A stretch of DNA of 55,797 nt, taken from positions 1 through 55,797 of the forward strand of contig PLZF01000067.1 of assembly GCA_003152015.1 (NCBI GenBank), in the 5' to 3' direction. Position 1 is the first letter of the stretch. The number at the start of each line of letters is the position of its first letter. Below, one piece after another: positions 31,185 to 38,816 of the stretch. Source of the DNA: Acidimicrobiaceae bacterium. GTDB lineage: Bacteria; Actinomycetota; Acidimicrobiia; Acidimicrobiales; RAAP-2. The position numbers were made by a program, and so were the translations under genes. The notes below the pieces were generated by a model that saw nothing but the letters and a program-made list of their open reading frames with translations, was not told the origin of the DNA and searched no databases.

Positions 31185-33170
31185 TCAGCGTTCGCCAACG
31201 GCGTTGGTGGAGTGGTCAGTGGGCCCTTCGGCCGGCGGCGGGTCCACCTCATCGGGGAGTGCCACCAGTCCCACTGAGGCGACGGGCGAGGTCACGGCTG
31301 TCAGCGCAGGTGCCTCGTCTCTGTGCTCAATCTCGGTGACCGCATCGAACGGGGTGGGGTTGATACCGGGCTCGCCCGCAGCCTGCCCTTCACCGGCGGC
31401 CACCGGCTCGGTCGAACCGGCCGGCTCGGTCGGAAGCGCGGTCGGGGCGCCAGGCAACGCCGTGCACGGCGTGGTGGGCCGGGTCCTCGGGCGGGGAATC
31501 GGGATGGCAGCGAGGGACTCATCGCGGCGATCGGCCATGAGATTGGCCAGCGCCTTCCATTCGTCACCGTCGAGCACCTTCAACCGCCGGGTCATCGAAG
31601 CCAGCAGGTCGGCGGCTTCAGCCCGATAGCGCTCCGCCACGCTGCCCATGGCGAAGACGGTGAGCGAGGGGAGCTCCGAACTGCTGGCCGCGGTGATCGC
31701 CAACAGTTGTGCGGTGGCAACCTCCGCATCCTGCATGAGGCCGAGCGCGTCTTGCAGGCGGGCCAGCCGGCGGACGAACCTGTCAGTGCGGGACCCGTAG
31801 AGATCGGCGGTGAACTCGAGGGAGTAGCGGAGCCGCTTCGCCCGGATGCGCAGCCGGTGAAAATCGGCGGCCAAACCGCTCTTGCGCGCCCGACGTGCAC
31901 CCTTCAGCACCCTGCGGTGGCGTGACGCCACCAGATCGGGGACCGAGACCACAGCCGGCACACCGGCGGCGGCGAAACGACGGGAGGGTCCCTGCACGGC
32001 CAGGGTGGTGAGACCCTTCAGGAGTCGTTGGTAGCGGGCAGAGTCGAGGGCGGCGAGCAGGCGCCCACGCGCCTCATCGCGATGCACGGCCAGGAGTTGG
32101 CGGAGGTGGATCAGAGGGTCCTCGGTCACCTCCGAGCTCGCCCAGGCAATGCTCCATTCGCCCATATTGTCCAGGTGCTCGAGTTGGACGTCCAGATCCC
32201 GCACCTCGCCAAGTACCGCGGCCAACCAACCGAGCTCGCTGCGCAGACCGTTGATCCGTACCGGCAACACACTGATGAACACGTCAATGGCGGCCCGCAG
32301 CCGCCGGGTGGCGACCCGCATGTCATGGAGGTCCTCGGCGTCTTCGCCGAGCCGGGTGCCCGGTTCCCGAGCCAGCACCACGCCCAGATGCCGCCGGAGC
32401 ACGGCGTAGGCGAGCTCACCCAGGGAAGCGTCGGGCGAGACCGCGGTCGAGCCGAGATCGGGCAGACCGGGAATGGTGATGCCGAGCGTCAGCAGTCCCG
32501 CCTCGTATTTTGACAAGGTGGCCGGTTGTAGTCCGCAGGCCTCACGGAGATCGGCCACCATCGGCTCGAGGGCTACCACCCACCCATGGGCCACCTCCAC
32601 CTCGACCCGCCGCAGGTGGGCCGGCCGGGTACCGGTGTCGCCGACAATGGTGGTCTCATCCAGTGCCAACTCGGCCACGTCCTCGCCGGCTACCCGGAGT
32701 GAGAACGCCCGGCGACGGGTGCGTATCACTAGTATCTGACGGAGGGGCCGATTTCCGGCCACCGCCCAGAGGCGACGTCCCACCGGTCCGTCGGCGCCGA
32801 GGTCGGCGATCCCGTCGGATCGCAGTGGCTCGGTCACCTCGAGTCGCCGGCGGAGGCCATCCTTGCCGGCTGGACGCGAGTCTTTGAGGGTTACCTCGTC
32901 CCGGCGCCTCTTGCGCCTTGTCCGCAGGACGAACCCGGCCCGCCCGATCCGCCAGTCCTCGGTATCGAGGTAGCGGTCGACCTGGTGGACCACCGGTTTG
33001 GCCAGAGCGGTCAACGCCTGTGTCGCGGTGAGACCACCGATGGGTCGCCCCGGGAGATCGGCCAACCATCGTTCCACCGGCCGCAGGTCCAGGGCGTCGA
33101 ATTGCCACTCCACCTCCACCTCGGCGTCGTCGGTGGCGGAAGCGGCTACTTCACCCGCCCGGTCGCTCAT
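31185..33170 (-). CDS. CYTH-CHAD domain protein
   Basis: This 661-residue protein has an N-terminal CYTH (triphosphate tunnel) domain about 16-225 (EVEVEWQF, RYLDTEDWRIGRAGFVLRTR, EVTLKDSR, RRLEVTE), then a long CHAD domain about 250-540, helical with many conserved His/Arg/Lys (DLHDMRVATRRLRAAIDVF, FHRLRIRAKRLRYSLEF). The tail (about 560-661) is Pro/Ala/Thr-rich. CHAD binds inorganic polyphosphate; CYTH domains hydrolyse triphosphates. The first CYTH motif is EVEVEWQ rather than ExExK, so catalysis may be altered. It is likely a polyphosphate-associated protein, perhaps on polyP granules. ATG 33170 with TAGTCT 6 nt upstream. Confidence 0.87.
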   Translation of the reverse strand: MSDRAGEVAASATDDAEVEVEWQFDALDLRPVERWLADLPGRPIGGLTATQALTALAKPVVHQVDRYLDTEDWRIGRAGFVLRTRRKRRRDEVTLKDSRPAGKDGLRRRLEVTEPLRSDGIADLGADGPVGRRLWAVAGNRPLRQILVIRTRRRAFSLRVAGEDVAELALDETTIVGDTGTRPAHLRRVEVEVAHGWVVALEPMVADLREACGLQPATLSKYEAGLLTLGITIPGLPDLGSTAVSPDASLGELAYAVLRRHLGVVLAREPGTRLGEDAEDLHDMRVATRRLRAAIDVFISVLPVRINGLRSELGWLAAVLGEVRDLDVQLEHLDNMGEWSIAWASSEVTEDPLIHLRQLLAVHRDEARGRLLAALDSARYQRLLKGLTTLAVQGPSRRFAAAGVPAVVSVPDLVASRHRRVLKGARRARKSGLAADFHRLRIRAKRLRYSLEFTADLYGSRTDRFVRRLARLQDALGLMQDAEVATAQLLAITAASSSELPSLTVFAMGSVAERYRAEAADLLASMTRRLKVLDGDEWKALANLMADRRDESLAAIPIPRPRTRPTTPCTALPGAPTALPTEPAGSTEPVAAGEGQAAGEPGINPTPFDAVTEIEHRDEAPALTAVTSPVASVGLVALPDEVDPPPAEGPTDHSTNAVGER

Positions 33171-33176
33171 AGTCGC

Positions 33177-33182
33177 AGACTA
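33177..33182 (-). promoter_or_regulatory. -10 box TAGTCT, leaderless start of CYTH-CHAD gene
   Basis: TAGTCT on the minus strand is 6 nt before ATG 33170. Confidence 0.55.
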
Positions 33183-33249
33183 CTGCGCAGGCCACTGCGA
33201 AATCCCCGGCCGGTGCCCGTTGATGCCTGCTCCCGGCAACCCACGGCGG

Positions 33250-33255
33250 TAGAGT
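33250..33255 (+). promoter_or_regulatory. -10 box TAGAGT, leaderless start of Nudix gene
   Basis: TAGAGT lies 7 nt before GTG 33263. Confidence 0.55.
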
Positions 33256-33262
33256 CGCTTCT

Positions 33263-33724
33263 GTGGGAAACAGCCGAAGCGCCACCGTCGAAACGAGCCA
33301 ATCCAACGACGTTGTCAGGGCGGGGGGCGGGCTGGTGGTGCGGCAGGCCGGGAGTCGGTGGGACGTGGCCTTGGTCCACCGCCCGATGCGGGAAGACTGG
33401 AGCTTCCCCAAGGGCAAGCTCGAAGAGGACGAGATCCTAGAGGATTGCGCTCTGCGGGAAGTCCTCGAGGAGACCGGTCTCATCTGCCAGTTGGTCAGGT
33501 TCCTCGGTCACACCGAATACGAGGATCGCAAAGGGCGCTCCAAGGTTGTCGCCTATTGGATGATGACGGTGAAGCGCGACAGCGGCTTCGAGACCAACGA
33601 CGAGGTCGACGAGGTGAGATGGGTGGACCTGGCCGGCGCCACCGATCTGCTCAGCTATGAGCGCGACCGCGCTCTGCTTGCCGCCTTTGCCGCCTCTGAC
33701 GATCTGGATACCCTGCTCGTCTAA
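33263..33724 (+). CDS. Nudix hydrolase (MutT-type)
   Basis: This 153-residue protein contains a perfect Nudix box at residues 51-73, GKLEEDEILEDCALREVLEE plus TGL, meeting G-x5-E-x7-R-E-U-x-E-E-x-G-U. The preceding SFPKG and following YEDRKGRSKVVAYWMM are typical of MutT-like proteins with an N-terminal Nudix fold. Members hydrolyse nucleoside diphosphate derivatives; actinobacterial homologues often act on oxidised nucleotides or diadenosine polyphosphates. Divergent from the polyP-linked CYTH-CHAD gene; a polyphosphate/nucleotide link is possible but unproven. Confidence 0.9.
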   Translation: MGNSRSATVETSQSNDVVRAGGGLVVRQAGSRWDVALVHRPMREDWSFPKGKLEEDEILEDCALREVLEETGLICQLVRFLGHTEYEDRKGRSKVVAYWMMTVKRDSGFETNDEVDEVRWVDLAGATDLLSYERDRALLAAFAASDDLDTLLV

Positions 33725-33750
33725 CCACCAGCGATATCGCCGGGGTCAGC

Positions 33751-34388
33751 TCAGGTGAAGTCAGGGTCCCGGGTACGAGAGCGCTTCAACTCGAAGAAAC
33801 CGTCGGTCCCGGCCACGCCGAGCACACCGTCCCACAGGACACCGGCAGCTTCTCCCCGCGGGGCCGGGGAGACCACCGGACCGAAGAACGCCACCCCTTT
33901 CACACTGATGACCGGGGTTCCCACCTCGTAACCGACCTGGTCCATGCCCAGATGGTGGACACCTTGATTGCCTTGTCGAATGCTTCGCCGTCCGCGGCAT
34001 CGGCCAAGCCGTTGGGAAGCCCGGCAGCCGCCAACGCCTCTTCGATGGTGGCCCGTTCCCTCGGCTTGCCCTCAAGATGGAAGCGATTGCCCAGCTCGGT
34101 GTACAGCGGCAACAGGACGTCGTCCCCGTGGGCCTCCTGAGCGGTGATGCAGACCCGGACCGGCCCCCATGAGGAGGCGACCATCTGGCGGTACTCCTCG
34201 GTGAGATCCTCCTTTTCCGAGTTGAAATAAGCCAGAGACTTCACGTGTCACCGCATGGTGATGGGCCGGACCTCGGACGCGAACAGAATCCAACGTGACG
34301 CCATCCATGCCCACGGACAGATGGGATCGAACCAGAAATCTGCGGCGACCCGGTTGCCGGGCTCCTCGTTCACCTGAGTGTTGGGCAT
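33751..34388 (-). pseudogene. DsbA-family mycothiol-dependent reductase-like gene with a nonsense codon and a frameshift
   Basis: Translating the minus strand from ATG 34388 gives [20 protein letters not shown], then [13 protein letters not shown] with the CPWA active site of Rv2466c-type mycothiol-dependent nitroreductases. At VRPITMR the next codon is TGA (34254 region), where relatives have Trp; the same frame continues HVKSLAYFNSEKE through WGPVRV and LYTELGNRFH. Near 33957 one base is missing (TCC-ACC-ATC instead of TCC-CAC-CAT), and the rest (LGMDQVGYEVGTPVI, VAFFGPVVSPAPRGE, FFELKRSRT) is in another frame. Two independent lesions point to a pseudogene, unless they are sequence errors. 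Confidence 0.83.
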
Positions 34389-34409
34389 GGCTACACTTCG
34401 ACTTGTCGC

Positions 34410-35210
34410 CTACCGGCGCTCGGCCCGGGCCGACCAGCGGCCGTCGGAGTGCTCCACCGCGACATCGATTCCGAACGCATCGGATACGACGCTACTCGTG
34501 AGCACGTTATCTACCGGTCCCGACGCCACCATGCTCCCGTCACGGAGGAGGGCGGCATGGGTGATCCCCTCCGGTATCTCTTCCAGATGATGGGTGACCA
34601 ACACCAGTGCCGGCACCGACGGGTCGTCGGCCAGCGCCGAGAGCTGACCGACCAATCGCTCCCGCGCCCCGAGGTCGAGTCCGGCGGCAGGCTCGTCCAT
34701 CAGCAGTAGCTCGGGTCGGCCCATCAACGCCCGGGCCAGCAATACCTGTTGGCGCTCTCCCTCCGACAACAGCCCGAACGACCGTCCGTCGAACGAATCG
34801 CCCCCGAACCCGGCGCGTCGCAGCAGGCGATCGGCCTCGGCTCTGTCGTCAGTGGAAAACTCGTGCCACCATGTCTCGAGAACGGCATAGCGACCGGTCA
34901 ACACCACATCGAGGGCAGACAGCTCGGGGCGGAGCGACCGGCTGATCGACGCGCTCACCGTGGCGATCCGTTGCCTCAGGGCACGCATATCGACGCGGCC
35001 CAGGCGCTCGCCCAGAATCTCCACGACGCCCCGAGTAGGCCACAGGGCCGAGCCGACCACCCGCAGCAGGGTGGTCTTTCCCGAGCCGTTGGGGCCGAGC
35101 AACGCCCATCGTTCGCCTGCCCGCACTTCCCAGGTGATGTCCTCGATCAGCGCAGTCCCATCGCGCACCACGCTGACCCCGTCCACCCGGATGAGGATGT
35201 CGGAGCTCAT
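34410..35210 (-). CDS. ABC transporter ATP-binding protein
   Basis: This 266-residue nucleotide-binding domain has Walker A GPNGSGKT (39-46), the Q-loop region, signature LSEGERQ, Walker B LLLMDEPAAGLDLG and switch His in LVTHH. It resembles ModF/iron-chelate-type ATPases that stand alone or in unusual partnerships; no permease or substrate-binding gene is nearby, so transport partner and substrate are unknown. Its start overlaps the YchF stop by 4 bp (ATGA at 35207-35210), so it is transcribed from the ychF promoter. Confidence 0.88.
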   Translation of the reverse strand: MSSDILIRVDGVSVVRDGTALIEDITWEVRAGERWALLGPNGSGKTTLLRVVGSALWPTRGVVEILGERLGRVDMRALRQRIATVSASISRSLRPELSALDVVLTGRYAVLETWWHEFSTDDRAEADRLLRRAGFGGDSFDGRSFGLLSEGERQQVLLARALMGRPELLLMDEPAAGLDLGARERLVGQLSALADDPSVPALVLVTHHLEEIPEGITHAALLRDGSMVASGPVDNVLTSSVVSDAFGIDVAVEHSDGRWSARAERR

Positions 35211-36292
35211 ACGTTGAAGCGGAACTCGACCACGTCGCCGTCGCGCATCATGTACTCCTTGCCTTCCACCCGCGCCTTGCCGGCGGAACGCACCGCGGCC
35301 AGAGAGCCGGCCTCCACCAGATCGTCGTACCCGACGATCTCCGCCTTGATAAAACCGCGTTCGAAATCAGTATGGATGGTGCCGGCGGCCTGGGGGGCGG
35401 TGTCGCCGATGTGGATGGTCCAGGCGCGCGACTCCTTGGGCCCGGCGGTAAGGAAGGTCTGGAGGCCGAGGGTGGAGAAGCCCACGTGGACCAACTGCAC
35501 CAGGCCCGACTCGTCCTGGCCGTAACTGGCCAGCAACTCGGTCGCATCCTCGGCGTCGAGAGCGGCCACTTCCGCCTCGATCTGGGCACAGACAATCACC
35601 GCTTCCGCCGGAGCCACCAGTGCCACGAGTTCGGCCCGCAAAGAATCGTCGTTCAATGCAACCTCATCGATGTTGAATACATAGATGAACGGCTTGGCGC
35701 TCAGCAGATGCAGATCGGCCAGGAGTCCGAGGTCGATCTCTCCGACGGCGGCGGCCGAGGCGATGGTGCGACCCGAATCGAGAATCTTCCTTGCCTTCTC
35801 CGCCTCGATCAGCGCCGGTCCGAGCTCCGGTTGCTTTCGGGCTTCTTTGGCCAGCTTGATCAGGCGATTCTCCACTGTCTGCAGATCGGCCAACATGAGT
35901 TCGGTATTGATGGTGGCGATGTCGTCGCCTGGGGCTATCCGGCCGTCCATGTGGATGACGTCGGGGTCGGTAAATACCCGGACCACTTGGCAGATGGCGT
36001 CGCTCTCGCGAATGGCCCCTAGAAACTTGTTCCCGAGGCCCTCACCTTCCGACGCCCCCTTGACGATCCCGGCGATATCCACGAAGGTCACCGTGGCCGG
36101 GACCAGTTCCTTGCTTTCGAAGAGCTCGCCCAATCGATTGAGGCGGGGATCGGGCACGGCCACCACTCCGACGTTGGGTTCGATGGTGGCAAATGGATAG
36201 TTGGCCGCCAGTACCTCGTTGCGGGTCAAGGCGTTGAACAGGGTGGACTTTCCCACATTGGGAAGACCGACGATGCCGATGGACAGTCCCAT
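35207..36292 (-). CDS. ychF: Obg-like ATPase YchF
   Basis: This 361-residue P-loop protein has G1 GLPNVGKS (residues 9-16), the YPFATIEPNVGVV segment, DIAGIVKGASEGEGLGNKFL, and NIDE in place of the GTP-specific NKxD, which makes YchF prefer ATP. The C-terminal TGS-like domain closes with DGDVVEFRFNV. YchF associates with ribosomes and acts in stress adaptation and translation regulation. Leaderless promoter: TAGGGT 6 nt upstream of ATG 36292. It is followed by a coupled ABC ATPase. Confidence 0.97.
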   Translation of the reverse strand: MGLSIGIVGLPNVGKSTLFNALTRNEVLAANYPFATIEPNVGVVAVPDPRLNRLGELFESKELVPATVTFVDIAGIVKGASEGEGLGNKFLGAIRESDAICQVVRVFTDPDVIHMDGRIAPGDDIATINTELMLADLQTVENRLIKLAKEARKQPELGPALIEAEKARKILDSGRTIASAAAVGEIDLGLLADLHLLSAKPFIYVFNIDEVALNDDSLRAELVALVAPAEAVIVCAQIEAEVAALDAEDATELLASYGQDESGLVQLVHVGFSTLGLQTFLTAGPKESRAWTIHIGDTAPQAAGTIHTDFERGFIKAEIVGYDDLVEAGSLAAVRSAGKARVEGKEYMMRDGDVVEFRFNV

Positions 36293-36298
36293 GGGGGC

Positions 36299-36304
36299 AC
36301 CCTA
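36299..36304 (-). promoter_or_regulatory. -10 box TAGGGT, leaderless start of ychF
   Basis: TAGGGT on the minus strand is 6 nt before ATG 36292. Confidence 0.5.
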
Positions 36305-36351
36305 CCTGAGTGATTCTCCCCGCCTCCCCGCCTCCCTTTTCGACTACGAAG

Positions 36352-37083
36352 TCACGTGAGCGACTTGACCAGGTATTCGCTCATGGTCGAACTGCGGAGT
36401 CGACCCAGGTCGAGACAGGCATTGACGCTCTCGACCATCCGGGACACGTTGGCATTCAATTCTTCCGGTGACGAGGCGTTGAAAAACAGCATGGGATCGG
36501 CAACATGGCGTATCGACGGCCACCCCTCTTCCACGATGCCGTCGATCTCGGGGGCGTGCTCGGTCAATGCCCGTACGACCTCATTGCGCACGTAGCGGGT
36601 TTGGGGTTGCAGCTCACCCGACACCGGTGACTGGGTGCCATGCCATCGTCGTATCCACTCGGCGTAGGCGAGCCCCTCGGGGCGGTGGATGAGGGCCACG
36701 GTCAAGACCCCGGGCGACCGGGCGCCGTCCTCCCAGTCCCTCGGCTCGGCGTGAGCAGTGGTGCCATAGTCGTCATAGATCGATTCCACCACCAGGTAAC
36801 CCGCGGAGCGAAGCCCCAGCTCGGAGAGGGCCGCCTCTACTCCGTCCCGCCGTTCATAACAGTCGATCCACACCGATACCTCGGCCACGTGGGGTAGCTC
36901 ACCATCAGGCGGAGGGGCGGGCGATGGCGCCAAAGCGGCCTCGGCATCGTGAACATTGATTCCCAACGCTCGGACATTGATGTCCAACAGGCGACGGGTC
37001 GTCTCCCCGAGCAACCGAGACCGAATAGCATCCCCTGACTCCGCCGCGCCGTCGCCCCACAGGAGGTAGATCAACTTCTCCAT
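36352..37083 (-). CDS. EthD-like (dimeric alpha/beta-barrel) protein, unknown function
   Basis: This 243-residue protein begins EKLIYLLWGDG and has a second half with PGVLTVALIHRPEGLAYAEWI, RRWHGTQSPVSGELQPQTRYVRNEV and EGWPSIRHVADPMLFF. The W-H-G pattern and the R-Y-V-R-N-E-V strand recall EthD domains (PF07110) and other ABM-fold oxidoreductases; the protein looks like two tandem folds. Members act in ether degradation or polyketide cyclisation, but no such context exists here. The family is a recall judgement, not verified. Neighbours are the unrelated short gene at 37115 and ychF. Confidence 0.55.
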   Translation of the reverse strand: MEKLIYLLWGDGAAESGDAIRSRLLGETTRRLLDINVRALGINVHDAEAALAPSPAPPPDGELPHVAEVSVWIDCYERRDGVEAALSELGLRSAGYLVVESIYDDYGTTAHAEPRDWEDGARSPGVLTVALIHRPEGLAYAEWIRRWHGTQSPVSGELQPQTRYVRNEVVRALTEHAPEIDGIVEEGWPSIRHVADPMLFFNASSPEELNANVSRMVESVNACLDLGRLRSSTMSEYLVKSLT

Positions 37084-37114
37084 GGTTCAGGTATCCGCGC
37101 TACGGTCGGCGGCG

Positions 37115-37471
37115 CTACTGGTCAGAAGCGTTTGGGGTGGGCTCCCCGGTATCCAGGACCGGCATCCGCCGAGCCACCCGCCCGGCCAGCCCGGAGACGA
37201 ACTGGGCCCAGATCCGATCGCCGATCAGCCAGAGCCACAGTTCGCGCCGATACTCCGTCACCGCATCCACGAACTCGTCCCGACCAAAACCGGCGGGCTC
37301 CAATGTCGACTGCCACTGGCCCCAGAGCCATACGCCGAAGCAGATGTCGTCACTCAGGCCTTCGCGCCAATCCTGACCCTCGAGCAACGCCTCGCGCAGC
37401 CCGACCTTCAGTTCGACCGGCTCCTCGGGAAGAGCCAATCGAGCGCCCCCCACCAACTCGATGATCGTCAT
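37115..37471 (-). CDS. Hypothetical protein
   Basis: This 118-residue protein (MTIIELVGGARLALPEEPVE at the start) is rich in Trp, Leu and Gly (DICFGVWLWGQWQ, EYRRELWLWLIGDRIWAQFV) and looks mostly helical and soluble. No family is recognised. ATG 37471 is chosen because GGTGGGG precedes it; a longer frame exists upstream but reads as antisense of the F420-type gene. It ends 31 bp before the gene at 36352, so the two may be co-transcribed. Confidence 0.55.
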   Translation of the reverse strand: MTIIELVGGARLALPEEPVELKVGLREALLEGQDWREGLSDDICFGVWLWGQWQSTLEPAGFGRDEFVDAVTEYRRELWLWLIGDRIWAQFVSGLAGRVARRMPVLDTGEPTPNASDQ

Positions 37472-37550
37472 CGGCCCCACCCTATCCATAACGCCACATA
37501 CCCTGCCGACGGCACCCGGCCGGGGAAGGTCGCCATTGCATGTTTGCTGG

Positions 37551-38816
37551 TCAACGGTCGATGACCACTGGAGCGCGGTCGGTGCCGCTGTAGTTCGAGA
37601 GGTGCTCCTCGTAGTCGATGAACAACGGAGCATCCGGATCGAACTTGCGTTGCAGGCTCTTGAAGGCGATCCGCTTATCGAAGGCGTCGAGCTTGACCAA
37701 CGCCTCGGGATTGTCGAGCTCCCGCAAGTCGAGTCGACCTCGGGCATTGTCCACGGCCAGCCGGCCCCGTTCGGTCCGCACCAGCACACTGCTCCAACCG
37801 TCGATGGACCCCACGCTTCCCACCGACAGGTCGGCGCCGCGACCGAGAAAGTCCGCGCACTCGTCGCAACCCTTGAGGGCGGCGCCATGGAAGTTCTTGA
37901 TCGGCTCGTCGACCGCCACTACCCCGTCGCGGTACTCCACGATCATCCGACCGTGAATCACGTCGACCTTGCTGACCCGCTCAATGTCGATGTCCCGGTC
38001 GTCGCGCAGCAAGCGCAGCATGAGGCCCTGGTAGTCGAAACTCTTGGTGCACAACAGGGCGATGGTCAAGACAACCGCGTCGACCCGGTGCACACCTGTC
38101 GGCCACCGGCGCGACTGCATGGCCCGAATTCCCTGGATCTCACACGGGGTGCCGACCACCGCGATCCGAGGATTGGGGGGCAGGTCGTAGTTGGTGAGGT
38201 CGAGCTCGGCCAATGCCATCGTCTGGTTGTAGTAGCTACCAGCGGCGTCGATAATTTCCTTCGCCGTGGTGGCCAGGTGGGACACGCCCTTCCATGGCTC
38301 GTCGGGGTCGGAGCTCGGCTTGGTCACCAGTGCCCCGTCGATCTCACCAGAGGCCAGGGCCCCCAATAACAGGCCGGAGACAACCCCGCCATCCTGGGCG
38401 AACTCGGGACGGGAACCCGTCCGGGCCGCGTAGGACTCGAGTACCGCCCCCAGCCCGTCCCCGGGAGGCCCACCGGTGATCTTCCAATACGGGTCAGCCG
38501 AGTCGGGTCGCTCCACGAAGTTGACCGGCGTCTCGTCCGCCATGGGGGTCGAAGGAGGCCAGGCGGCTTCGTAGCGGAGGCCGCCCCGCGGGCAGAAGTC
38601 CCAGCACAGTGAACACCCCGTGCACATCTTCACCAACTCGGGCAGGAGCGTGTCCTCGCCGATTCCGATGGAGTTCGATGGGCAGACGGCAACACAGGTT
38701 CCACACTGGATGCAGCGATCGGCGGCGATCACCCCGGCTTCCAGCTCCCAGAACCAGGTCTTCCCGGGGGGCTCGGCGGTCCCGTTCATCTCCTCGCGGA
38801 TTCGGTAGGCCTTCAT
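37551..38816 (-). CDS. Coenzyme F420 hydrogenase/dehydrogenase beta-subunit (FrhB)-like flavoprotein
   Basis: This 421-residue protein has two 4Fe-4S ferredoxin motifs near the N-terminus: Cys35, 38, 41, 45 (CIQCGTCVAVCP) and Cys65, 68, 71, 75 (CTGCSLCWDFCP). They are followed by the FrhB N- and C-domains (VVGTPCEIQGI, LKGCDECADFLGRGADLSVG, GWSSVLVRTERG). FrhB binds FAD and coenzyme F420 and passes two-electron hydride to single-electron Fe-S centres. Here the gene overlaps the sulfite reductase gene stop by 4 bp (38813-38816), so it is very likely the electron-input subunit for that enzyme, using F420H2 or reduced ferredoxin. Archaeal Fsr carries the same two modules fused in one protein. 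Confidence 0.88.
   Translation of the reverse strand: MKAYRIREEMNGTAEPPGKTWFWELEAGVIAADRCIQCGTCVAVCPSNSIGIGEDTLLPELVKMCTGCSLCWDFCPRGGLRYEAAWPPSTPMADETPVNFVERPDSADPYWKITGGPPGDGLGAVLESYAARTGSRPEFAQDGGVVSGLLLGALASGEIDGALVTKPSSDPDEPWKGVSHLATTAKEIIDAAGSYYNQTMALAELDLTNYDLPPNPRIAVVGTPCEIQGIRAMQSRRWPTGVHRVDAVVLTIALLCTKSFDYQGLMLRLLRDDRDIDIERVSKVDVIHGRMIVEYRDGVVAVDEPIKNFHGAALKGCDECADFLGRGADLSVGSVGSIDGWSSVLVRTERGRLAVDNARGRLDLRELDNPEALVKLDAFDKRIAFKSLQRKFDPDAPLFIDYEEHLSNYSGTDRAPVVIDR

Noticed and set aside
34245-34388. TGA in the DsbA-like gene read as selenocysteine or as a recoded Trp
   Set aside because: Relatives have Trp at this position, not Cys/Sec next to the active site; no SECIS-like hairpin was noticed, and a separate frameshift downstream already disables the gene.
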